From: JANMJD01 sp963828405
Lineage (GTDB): Bacteria > Actinomycetota > Acidimicrobiia > Acidimicrobiales > Ilumatobacteraceae
Length of the DNA: 64,000 bases
Assembly: GCA_963828405.1 (NCBI GenBank)
Contig: CAWHEG010000031.1
Span: 2,542,001-2,606,000, forward strand
Reading direction: 5' to 3'
Within the stretch, counting starts at the first letter, position 1, and each line of letters begins with the position of its first letter. Below, piece by piece: positions 29,757 to 37,696 of this stretch. The notes beneath the pieces are model-generated. The model was not told where the DNA came from, did not search any database, and saw nothing but the letters and a program-made list of their open reading frames with translations. Both the position numbers and the translations under genes were made by a program.

Positions 29757-32093
29757 TCATCGGACACCCGCCTTGGCCGAACGGGTGGGGGCGACCGGCA
29801 GCAGGGGACGGGGGGCGCCCGGGGCCTTCGACCAGGTCTCCACGAGCCAGCCGCGCTTGCGGGCCAGTGTCGCCAGGCGGACCTCCGGGTTGACGGCCAC
29901 GGCGAAACCGACCGCCTCGAGCATCGGCAGGTCGCTCGTCGAATCGGCGTAGGCGATCGATTCGGCCAGGTCGAGTCCTTCGGCGGCGCAGTAGTCGGCG
30001 AGCAACTGCGCCCGCGTCTCGCCGGTCGGCGGTACGTCGCGCAACTCGCCCGAGTACGTCCCGTCGGCCTTGACGGTCATCTCGGCGGCGATGATGTGGT
30101 CGAACAACGGCCGCAGCGGCTCGACGACGAACGACAGGGCCCCGGTGATCAGCACCGTGCGGTGCCCCAACGCCCGGTGCTCGCGTACCCGGCGGATACC
30201 GGCCGGGAAGCTCTTGGTGACGATCAGCTGGGTGAACAGCTCGCGCACGTCGGTGGCGATCTGCTCGGCCGGTGCGTCCTCGTAGCGGCGGTAGAAGTGG
30301 CGGAGGAAGTCGCTGCGGTCGCGACGGTCGAGGGCGAGCAGGCTCGGCGCCTCGGCCAGCGTGCGCAACACGTAGCGGAGCTTGTCGGGGTTCTCCAGCC
30401 TGCGGGTGGCCAGCCACGAGTAGCTCTCCACCACGTTGGAGGCGATCAGGGTGTTCTCGAGGTCGAAGGCGGCCATGTGGCGTTCGGGCGCCAGCACCTG
30501 GCGCCGCAGACGGGTCGAGCGCCCCTCGGCGTTGCTCTTGCCGGGTGTCGTCTTGACGCGGGCGTGCTCGACGACGCTGGGCAGGTGGACCGTGCGCACG
30601 TACACCGGCCAGTCGATCACCCGCGGGTCGAAGCAGAAGGCCTGTTGGTCGGCGGCCGGCAGCGTGTCCCACAGCGCGAGCAGGTTGCCCACGCCGTAGA
30701 TCGCCTCGCACTCGGTGTACAGCCCGTAGAGCTCGACGTACTCCAGAGCCCGTTCCACCTCGGTCTTGCGTTCCTCGAGCTTGGCGCTCCACGCCGCCTG
30801 CCGGCCCCGTAGGGGCAGGGCCTGCATCACCTTCTCGGTGCGCCCGATCATCGTCTTGGCCTTGGTGAGCTGGCCCTGCACCCTTCCACGGCCGGGGAAG
30901 GTCCAGTCGGGCACGACGATCGGCTGGCCCTTGGCGTCGTAGATCGGGTGCTCGGTGAACCACCCCTGCACGTTGTCGACGAGCAGCCGGTAGCGCAGCG
31001 GGTTCGACGAGCCCGAGGCGACCTGGGTGATCGGAGCGGCGCGCTCCGGGCCCACGGCGGCCACGGCGATGATCGCGGCGACGACGAGATCGACCGGGAT
31101 GACATCGACGGTGCCCTCGGGGACCCCGGGGAACTCCTTGAGCAGGCCGCGGGCGTAGGAGATGATCACCGGCTCGGCCATCCGGAAGCCGCGGATCCAG
31201 CCAGGATGGGGTTCGGCCAGCGATGACTCGATGATCGACGGACGCACGATCGAGACCGGCACCGCGCCCTTCGACTCGGTCAGCGCCTGCTCGCCCAGGG
31301 CCTTGGTGAAGGCATAGGCGTCGGGCCAACCGACGCTGGCGGCACGGGCCCGGCCCGCCTCGACCAGGCGATCGTGGACCCAATGCTCGCGCTGGTGCTC
31401 GGTCTTGGCCGCCAAGGCCGGGTTGCCGGCCGCACCCAGCTCGGCGCAGGCCTCGGCGCGAAAGCGGCGGAGGTGCTCGACCCGCCGGCTCTCGGATTCC
31501 AGGTCGCTGCGCAGCCGGCGGGCCGAGGCCACCTCGGCTCTCCAATCCAGCCCGAGGTCGAACGGGCCGGCCGAGACGAGCTCCTCCGGAGCCGATCCCC
31601 GCCGGTTGCCGGCGACGTAGCAGGTGCTGACGGCGACCAGGTGGGGGGTAACACCGAGTTCGTTGAGCAGCGTGGCGATCCGTGTCGGCCCGAGCAGGTT
31701 GACCTCGACGGCGGAGTCGAGCGGCGAGTCGAACGCCACGCTCGCCGCCGAGTGGATCACGATGTCGCAGGCGGCGAGCGTGGCCCGGTCGGCGTCGTTC
31801 AGGCCCAGACCATCGCGGCTGACATCGCCGTTGATCGTCGAGACGCGCTCGTTCCACATCCTCTCCAGCGCCTTGGCCCCGCCCAGCTGCTCGCGGAGGC
31901 GATCGAACGCGTCGTTGCGCATCACCTCACGCCGCACGCGCTCGGCCGCGTCGTGGCGTTTGCCACCCCTCACGAGGAGCACCAGCGAGCAGTCCGGCGC
32001 CCCGCGCAGGAGTCGTTCGACCAGCGCGGTGCCGACGAATCCGGTAGCGCCGGTCACGGCGATGCGTTTTCCGGCCAGCTGCTCGGCGATCAC
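29757..32093 (-). CDS. Fatty acyl-CoA reductase fused to a HAD-IB domain
   Basis: The 778-residue fusion begins with an extended SDR of the fatty acyl-CoA reductase (male-sterility/NAD_binding_4) type: TGATGFVG at 14-21 and the catalytic YAFTK (Tyr260, Lys264). This half should reduce acyl-CoA to a fatty aldehyde or alcohol. Residues about 538-755 are a HAD-IB domain with motif I FDLENTL (Asp544, Glu546) and motif IV YADSTSD (717-721). The second acidic residue of motif I is Glu rather than Asp. The GTG at 32093 is the start used; an ATG eight bases upstream is out of frame and stops at once. It heads the four-gene operon and is divergent from a TetR gene. Confidence 0.85.
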   Translation of the reverse strand: MIAEQLAGKRIAVTGATGFVGTALVERLLRGAPDCSLVLLVRGGKRHDAAERVRREVMRNDAFDRLREQLGGAKALERMWNERVSTINGDVSRDGLGLNDADRATLAACDIVIHSAASVAFDSPLDSAVEVNLLGPTRIATLLNELGVTPHLVAVSTCYVAGNRRGSAPEELVSAGPFDLGLDWRAEVASARRLRSDLESESRRVEHLRRFRAEACAELGAAGNPALAAKTEHQREHWVHDRLVEAGRARAASVGWPDAYAFTKALGEQALTESKGAVPVSIVRPSIIESSLAEPHPGWIRGFRMAEPVIISYARGLLKEFPGVPEGTVDVIPVDLVVAAIIAVAAVGPERAAPITQVASGSSNPLRYRLLVDNVQGWFTEHPIYDAKGQPIVVPDWTFPGRGRVQGQLTKAKTMIGRTEKVMQALPLRGRQAAWSAKLEERKTEVERALEYVELYGLYTECEAIYGVGNLLALWDTLPAADQQAFCFDPRVIDWPVYVRTVHLPSVVEHARVKTTPGKSNAEGRSTRLRRQVLAPERHMAAFDLENTLIASNVVESYSWLATRRLENPDKLRYVLRTLAEAPSLLALDRRDRSDFLRHFYRRYEDAPAEQIATDVRELFTQLIVTKSFPAGIRRVREHRALGHRTVLITGALSFVVEPLRPLFDHIIAAEMTVKADGTYSGELRDVPPTGETRAQLLADYCAAEGLDLAESIAYADSTSDLPMLEAVGFAVAVNPEVRLATLARKRGWLVETWSKAPGAPRPLLPVAPTRSAKAGVR

Positions 32094-32117
32094 GGGGACA
32101 TGTCTAGCACGCCGTCG

Positions 32118-32133
32118 TCTACCATTTGGTAGA
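32118..32133. promoter_or_regulatory. Perfect 16-bp palindrome, probable TetR operator
   Basis: TCTACCATTTGGTAGA reads the same on both strands. It lies 25 bp upstream of the acyl-CoA reductase start and 49 bp upstream of the TetR start. Position and symmetry are those of a TetR-family operator controlling both directions. Confidence 0.65.
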
Positions 32134-32181
32134 GAACACCGGGGCGCCGGCCCGGGATGACGAAGGGAGGGTGGGACGCCG

Positions 32182-32841
32182 ATGATGGGAGCGAACAGGC
32201 CGGGCGCGAACGGGCCGGCCGCCCGCCCGCACGACGTTCGATCGTCGTCGGGCACGACCCGCGACCGCATCCTCGACGCGGCGCTCGACCTGTTCGGCAC
32301 CCGCGGGGTCGACGGCGTGTCGCTCGACGAGATCGCCCTGGTCGTGGGGGTGCGCAAGCAGACGGTCCTCTACTGGTTCCCGTCGAAGGACGACCTCGTG
32401 ATGGAGGTCGTCACCCGCAGCGCCGGCGAACTCGCCGTCGCCGTCGAGGCCGCCGCCCGGCGCGCCGGAGAGGGGTTCGAGCGGGTCGAGGCCGTCGTAC
32501 GATCCGTCTTCCGCCCGGCGATCCGTCGGCCGGCCCTGCTCGGCCTGGTCCGCGATCTCAACCGGCTCGATCCGGCCAGCTCGCAGCGCCTGTCCGACAT
32601 GCTGCGGCCCTACATCGAGCGTGCCGTGGCCTACCTCGGCGCCGAAATGGATGCCGGGCGGCTGCGGCGGGCAGATCCGCGGATCACTGTCGCACTCGCC
32701 TATGCCACCGTGGTCGGCGTGGCGGGCGAGACCGTGGCGCTGCGGGCCATCGGCTGGCAGCCCACGATCGTCAACCTGCGCCGGCTGCGCGCCGAACTGA
32801 TCGAGTTCCTGCGCGCCGGGCTCCGCGTCGACCCGGGATGA
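32182..32841 (+). CDS. TetR/AcrR-family regulator of the adjacent lipid operon
   Basis: The 219-residue product has a TetR helix-turn-helix at about 26-72 (TRDRILDAALDLFGTRG, then LDEIALVVGVRKQTVLYWF). The C-terminal ligand domain is helical and poorly conserved. It is divergent from the acyl-CoA reductase operon with a perfect palindrome between, so local repression lifted by a lipid or acyl-CoA ligand is the likely mode. GGAGGG precedes the start. An ATG-ATG pair makes 32182 and 32185 equally possible starts. Confidence 0.88.
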   Translation: MMGANRPGANGPAARPHDVRSSSGTTRDRILDAALDLFGTRGVDGVSLDEIALVVGVRKQTVLYWFPSKDDLVMEVVTRSAGELAVAVEAAARRAGEGFERVEAVVRSVFRPAIRRPALLGLVRDLNRLDPASSQRLSDMLRPYIERAVAYLGAEMDAGRLRRADPRITVALAYATVVGVAGETVALRAIGWQPTIVNLRRLRAELIEFLRAGLRVDPG

Positions 32842-32864
32842 GTCCCAGGCGACGCCGACCGGGC

Positions 32865-33810
32865 TTACAGGCCGGCGTCGACGACGGCCTGGGCGATGGC
32901 GACGAAGCCCTTGGCCGCCGGGGACCGGTAACGGTCGCGGTGCCAGACGATGCCGATCCGGCGGTGGATCCGGGACGAGCCGCCCAGCGGCACCGCCACC
33001 GTGTTGTCGTCGTGGGCCAGCGGTTCGACGGCGAGTGAGGGCATCGAGCGCGACGCCGAGTCCGACGCCGACGAGGCGCTGGAGGGTGAGGTTGTCGTCG
33101 GTCTCGAACACCACGTTGGTCTCGACGCCGGCCGCCCGCAGCGAGTTGCCGACGATCTGCGAGCACGGGTCGCGTTCGGAGTTGGACACGCGATCGAGAC
33201 CGGCGAAGTCCTTCCAGGTCACCTGCTTGCGCTGGGCCAGCGGGTGGTCGCGTGAGAAGAGGGCGACGTACGGGTCGACGAGCAGCTCGATCGAGTCGAG
33301 CTCGGCGCCGATGCCGTCGAGTTCGCAGAAGGCGAGATCGACCTCGCCGGCCAGCACACCACGCTCGAGCTCGGCGATCTCGATGACGTTGTGGAGGCTG
33401 ATGTCGATCTTCGGCCAGTCCGTGCGGAAGCGGGGGAGCACGGCGGGCAGGATGCGGGCGCTCGCCGACTGGAACACACCGACGCGCAACCGTCCGGCCT
33501 CGCCGGCGGCCAGGCCGTCGAGATCGGCTCGCACGGCGCCGAGACGCGAGGTGATCGTGTCGGCGTGGTGGAGGACCAGCGCTCCCGCCTCGGTGAGCGT
33601 CACCGGTCGGGGACCGCCCGGTCGTTCGAGGAGCCGGTGACCGGCGGCCCGCTCCAGGGTGGCGATCTGTTGCGAGATGGCGCTCTGGGCGTAGCCGAGC
33701 TCGCGGGCTGCTGCCGAGAACGAGCCGGTCCGGGCGATCGTCGCCAGGGCGACGAGATGGCGGATCTCGACGCCCAACAGTGGATCGCTTTGTGTGATGA
33801 ATTTGCTCAT
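32865..33810 (-). pseudogene. LysR-family regulator, one single-base frameshift
   Basis: The N-terminal two thirds is a normal LysR protein: HTH with TGSFSAAARELGYAQSAISQ, then the effector-binding domain. At about 33045 one extra base throws the reading out of frame. Skipping it continues the family-typical ending MPSLAVEPLAHDDNT through RRIGIVWHRDRYRSPAA to a TAA at 32865, giving 314 residues. The rest of the gene is undamaged, so a sequence error is as likely as real inactivation. A palindrome and a small membrane-peptide gene lie directly upstream on the opposite strand, the usual place for a LysR target. GTG at 33816 is an alternative start. Confidence 0.8.
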
Positions 33811-33844
33811 TTTCACCTATTTCCCTTATTGATCACTCTGCGGC

Positions 33845-33857
33845 ATACTCAGAGTAT
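33845..33857. promoter_or_regulatory. 13-bp palindrome between LysR and the small membrane-peptide gene
   Basis: ATACTCAGAGTAT is a perfect palindrome around a central A, in the divergent gap 35 bp from the LysR start and 25 bp before the small ORF. This fits a LysR-type box controlling the divergent pair. Confidence 0.45.
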
Positions 33858-33881
33858 CAACGATTCAGAAAGGTGATTACC

Positions 33882-33992
33882 GTGGCTGCTGTCCTGCTCG
33901 GCGTGTTCTCCGTCGTCCTCCTCGGCCTGCTCGCCGACCGGTTCGGGGTCGACTCGCGCCCGGGCGGGGATTGGCGCAACCCCATCCAGTGA
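33882..33992 (+). CDS. 36-residue putative membrane peptide
   Basis: A GTG-initiated ORF preceded by AAAGGTGAT at Shine-Dalgarno distance encodes a peptide with one hydrophobic helix (AAVLLGVFSVVLLGLLA) and a short polar tail ending in DWRNPIQ. It is too short for standard gene calling. The good ribosome site, the divergent LysR gene and the palindrome between them argue that it is real. Single-helix peptides of this size often modulate a membrane partner, but no partner is evident. The function is unknown. Confidence 0.5.
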   Translation: MAAVLLGVFSVVLLGLLADRFGVDSRPGGDWRNPIQ

Positions 33993-34026
33993 GACCCGCC
34001 GCCGGTGCGGGTGATCGACCCGGGTG

Positions 34027-35082
34027 TCACGAACCCCTTGTCGCGGCGTCGAGGTCGAGATCGGCCAGCGCCGAGCGGATCCTGCGGTCGACAGCCGTGC
34101 CGAAGTGGCCGAGCTGGTGCTCGAGTTCCGTGCGGGCGTCGTAGCTGCACGCGTCGACGAACGTCGGGCCGCGACCTCCAGCGGCGGCGTTCGGACGTGC
34201 GACGTCGAGGGGGAACCGTCCGCTGACCGGCATCGGCCGGCCGATGTTGATCAGCTCGGTGACGGTCACGAAATCGTACCCCTGGCTGCGGGCGAACCGG
34301 ATGAACTCGGGGAGGGCGTCGACCGTCGGTCGCCGGCCGCCACCGTCGTGATAGAGCCCGATCCAGCCCGGCGCGAGGTACCCGCGGAACTCCTCGATCA
34401 ACCGGCCGGCCGACCACCGCGGCGCTCGCCAGTCGTTGGTGTCGCGATTGGTGTGGGTCTCGTACAGGCCGCACGCCCGGCACTCATCGAGGATCGCCCG
34501 ACCCTTGGTGAGGCCCGGCGCCCGGTTGGTGATCGGGCGAATCCCCGTCGCCCCCTCGATGATCTCCTGGTTCCGGCCGATCTGCGAAGCCAGGGCGCCT
34601 GCCTCGTACGGGCTGTGGAACACGCTGTGGTTGCCGATCTCATGGCCCTCGTCGACGGTCCAGCGGGCCAGCTCGGGATGGGAGAGCACGTTGACCCCGA
34701 TGAGGTAGAACGTCGCCCGCACGCGGTGCTGCTTGAGGATCGCGAGCACCGCGGGAGTGTTGAACGGCGACGGGCCGTCGTCGAAGGTGAGCGCGATCAG
34801 CCGGTGGTCGATCGACGAGTGGCTGACGAACTCACCCGGCCGCCAGCGGGCCGTCTCCGCCTGCGGCCAGCTCAGCTCCCCCCGAGTCGCCGCCGCCGGT
34901 GTGCCCGGCACGTCGATCGACGCCGGCCCGGTGACGGTGTCGGTGACGGTGTCGGTGACGGGGAGTGCGGCGCCCCCGGCCCGGCCCGGCGCCCACGGGA
35001 ACCGCCCGTGCGGATCGAACCCGACGAATCCCGCCGCTCCGGCGACCAGCGCTCCGCCCAACAACCGCCGCCGACTGATCAT
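34027..35082 (-). CDS. Secreted polysaccharide deacetylase (NodB-type, carbohydrate esterase 4)
   Basis: The 351-residue product has an N-terminal twin-arginine-like signal (SRRRLLGG plus a hydrophobic stretch). The NodB domain follows: TFDDGPS (catalytic Asp101, metal ligand Asp102) and GHEIGNHSVFH (metal ligands His152 and His156). It removes acetyl groups from N-acetylglucosamine residues of peptidoglycan or another surface glycan. Residues 43-52 are a short TDTVTDTVT repeat. It lies near ddl and murF, which supports a wall role, but about 120 bp and its own start separate it from them. Confidence 0.86.
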   Translation of the reverse strand: MISRRRLLGGALVAGAAGFVGFDPHGRFPWAPGRAGGAALPVTDTVTDTVTGPASIDVPGTPAAATRGELSWPQAETARWRPGEFVSHSSIDHRLIALTFDDGPSPFNTPAVLAILKQHRVRATFYLIGVNVLSHPELARWTVDEGHEIGNHSVFHSPYEAGALASQIGRNQEIIEGATGIRPITNRAPGLTKGRAILDECRACGLYETHTNRDTNDWRAPRWSAGRLIEEFRGYLAPGWIGLYHDGGGRRPTVDALPEFIRFARSQGYDFVTVTELINIGRPMPVSGRFPLDVARPNAAAGGRGPTFVDACSYDARTELEHQLGHFGTAVDRRIRSALADLDLDAATRGS

Positions 35083-35205
35083 CCGTCTCCCCGCCCTCGA
35101 TGCTCAACTCCGGGAACTTGGAGACCGAGGTCGCGGGATCGTGACGACCGCCGGCGCATCTGGGACGGACGGCCCAGCGCCCGCTCGGGGCCGCGGGGCG
35201 GGGGT

Positions 35206-36282
35206 TCAGCGCTTGGTGTTGCGCCGTTGCCGGCTGTGGCGGTCGATGGCGAGCGTGACGAGCTCGTCGATCAACTCGCCGTATCCGAGGCCGGTGGCCT
35301 GCCACAGCTTGGGGTACATCGAGATCGGCGTGAACCCGGGGATCGTGTTCACCTCGTTGATCAGGAAGCCGCGGCCGGCCTCCTCGTAGAAGAAGTCGAC
35401 CCGGGCCATCCCGTCGCAGCGCAGGGTCCGGAAGATCTGCACGGCGAGCCGGCGGACCTCGGCCATCTCGACGGCGGTGAGCGGCGCTGGGATGAGCAAC
35501 TGCGCCCCGTCGTCGACGTACTTGTCCTCGTAGTCGTAGAACTCCTTGCCGGGGATCACCTCGCCGGCGATCGAGGGGCGCGGATCGAGGTTGCCGAGCA
35601 CGGCGACCTCGATCTCACGTCCGCTCACCGCTTCCTCGACGACGACCCACTCGTCGTAGGCGAGCGCCACCTCGATCGCGTCGCGCAGCTCCTCGATCGA
35701 CTTCGCCTTGCTGACACCCACCGACGAACCCATGTTCGCGGGCTTGACGAAGCACGGGATGCCCAGCTCGTCGGCCAGGTCGGCGATCAGCGCGGCGCTC
35801 AGGTCGGGCTCGCGGAAGGAGCGAAAGCGCGCCTGGGCGATCCCGTTGGCGGCCAGGACCTGTTTGGCCATCGCCTTGTCCATGCACAGTGCGGACCCGA
35901 GCACTCCGGACCCGACGTAGGCGACGTCGGCCAGTTCGAGCAGGCCCTGGATCGTGCCGTCCTCGCCCATCGGACCGTGGAGCAGCGGGAGCACGACCGT
36001 GGTGGTCCCCCGCCGGGAGGCATCGGCGAGCAGCGGTGACGCCGAGGTCGGCGTGCCGACCGGCTCGAGCCGGGACGGGACGGCGGTAGGCCCGTGGCGC
36101 AAGGCGGCCATCGCCTCCTCGGCGATCTGCCAGTGCCCGTCGCGGTCGATGCCCACCGCGGTGATCGCGTAGCGATCGGGATCGGCGGCGCGCAGCACGT
36201 GGGCGGCGGTGACGCAGGAGACGTCGTGCTCGGCCGACCGGCCCCCGAACACGACGACGAGGTTGATCCGATCGGCAGCCAT
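35206..36282 (-). CDS. ddl: D-alanine--D-alanine ligase
   Basis: This 358-residue ATP-grasp ligase makes the D-Ala-D-Ala dipeptide for peptidoglycan. Signatures are GGRSAEHDVSCVTA near the N-terminus, LHGPMGEDGTIQG, the ATP-grasp loop FVKPANMGSSVGVSKA and the magnesium site INEVNTIPGFT. It is divergent from murF, which encodes the enzyme that uses the dipeptide; the gap is only 68 bp, so promoters must overlap. ATG at 36282 is chosen as the start by family length. Confidence 0.95.
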   Translation of the reverse strand: MAADRINLVVVFGGRSAEHDVSCVTAAHVLRAADPDRYAITAVGIDRDGHWQIAEEAMAALRHGPTAVPSRLEPVGTPTSASPLLADASRRGTTTVVLPLLHGPMGEDGTIQGLLELADVAYVGSGVLGSALCMDKAMAKQVLAANGIAQARFRSFREPDLSAALIADLADELGIPCFVKPANMGSSVGVSKAKSIEELRDAIEVALAYDEWVVVEEAVSGREIEVAVLGNLDPRPSIAGEVIPGKEFYDYEDKYVDDGAQLLIPAPLTAVEMAEVRRLAVQIFRTLRCDGMARVDFFYEEAGRGFLINEVNTIPGFTPISMYPKLWQATGLGYGELIDELVTLAIDRHSRQRRNTKR

Positions 36283-36350
36283 GACGTCGACGACGGTAGC
36301 GGCTGGGTCACGGTCGCCCGCGGCACCGGCCCCCGGTACTCTCGGTCCTC

Positions 36351-37667
36351 GTGAGGTATCGGGCGAGCGACGTGGCGGCCGCGGTGGGCGGTCGGCTGAT
36401 CGGCCCCGACGTCGAGCTCGACGGCGTCGCATTCGACTCGAGGGTGATCCGCCCCGGGGAGCTGTTCGTGCCCGTGGTCGCCGAACGCGACGGTCACGAG
36501 TTCATCGACGCCGCCGTCGGCCGGGGTGCGGCCGCCGTGTTGAGCGCCCGTGGACCGGTCGACGGCTCGACGGCGATCGTCGTGGCCGAAACGTCGTCGG
36601 CCTTCCTCGACCTCGCCGCCTGGGCCCGCAGCCGGCTGACCGACCGCGTCGTGGCGATCACCGGCTCGGTGGGCAAAACCAGCGTGAAGGATCTGACCGC
36701 CGCCGTGCTGGCCCGTCGCTGGCGAACCCATGCTGCGCTGCGTTCGTACAACAACGACCAGGGGCTGCCGCACACGCTGCTCAACGCGCCCGATGACACC
36801 GAGGCACTCGTGCTCGAGATGGGCATGCGCGGGTTCGGCGAGATCGCCCGGCTGTGTGCCGTCGCCCGACCGATGATCGGCGTGGTGACGAGCGTCGCCG
36901 CCGCCCACACCGAGCGCGTCGGGGGGATCGAGGGTGTGGCCCGGGCGAAGTCCGAGCTGATCGAGGCACTTCCCCCCGACGGCATCGGCATCCTCAACGC
37001 CGACCAGCCGCTCGTCGCCGCGATGGCGGCACGGTGTGCCGGGCGGGTCGTGACGTTCGGCCGGGCGGCCGGCGACGTGCGGGTCGAGTCCTTCGTGCTC
37101 GACGACCGGGCGCGGGCCCGGTTCACCCTGGCGTCGGACTGGGGAAGGGTCGAGGTCGCGCTGTCCGTTCCCGGGGCGCACATGGCGACCAATGCGGCCG
37201 CGGCCGCGGCGTGCGGCATGTGCCTCGACGTCACCCTGGACGACATCGCCGTCGGGCTCGGCGCGGCGGGGATCTCGCCGTGGCGGATGGAGCTCCACCG
37301 GACGGCGTCGGGGGCGCTCGTACTCAACGACGCCTACAACGCCAACCCGGCCTCGATGCGGGCCGCGCTCGACACCCTGGCCAGCCTCGCCGGTGATCGC
37401 AGGGTGGCGCTGCTCGGACTGATGGCCGAGATCTCCGACCCGGTCGCCGAGCACCGGGCGGTCGCCGAGCACGCCCGCGGCCTGGGCGTCGAGCTGGTCG
37501 CCGTCGGCACAGAGCTGTACGGCGTCGCCCCGGCCGCCGACCCCCTCGGCGTGGTCGCCGCTGCGGGTCCGGGCACGGCGATCCTGGTCAAGGCCAGTCG
37601 GGCCGCCGGTCTCGAACGACTGGCCGGCGATCTGCTGGTCAGGCTCGGTGGCGTCGACGACGGCTGA
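36351..37667 (+). CDS. murF: UDP-N-acetylmuramoyl-tripeptide--D-alanyl-D-alanine ligase
   Basis: This 438-residue Mur ligase adds D-Ala-D-Ala to UDP-MurNAc-tripeptide, the last cytoplasmic peptide step of wall synthesis. The ATP loop is ITGSVGKTSVKD, with SYNNDQGLPHTLL and NDAYNANPASM as further MurF signatures. The start is GTG at 36351. Here it is away from any dcw cluster and paired divergently with ddl, its substrate supplier. Confidence 0.93.
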   Translation: MRYRASDVAAAVGGRLIGPDVELDGVAFDSRVIRPGELFVPVVAERDGHEFIDAAVGRGAAAVLSARGPVDGSTAIVVAETSSAFLDLAAWARSRLTDRVVAITGSVGKTSVKDLTAAVLARRWRTHAALRSYNNDQGLPHTLLNAPDDTEALVLEMGMRGFGEIARLCAVARPMIGVVTSVAAAHTERVGGIEGVARAKSELIEALPPDGIGILNADQPLVAAMAARCAGRVVTFGRAAGDVRVESFVLDDRARARFTLASDWGRVEVALSVPGAHMATNAAAAAACGMCLDVTLDDIAVGLGAAGISPWRMELHRTASGALVLNDAYNANPASMRAALDTLASLAGDRRVALLGLMAEISDPVAEHRAVAEHARGLGVELVAVGTELYGVAPAADPLGVVAAAGPGTAILVKASRAAGLERLAGDLLVRLGGVDDG

Positions 37668-37696
37668 CGGAGAGAGCAGCGGCCCCGCGGCGGCGA

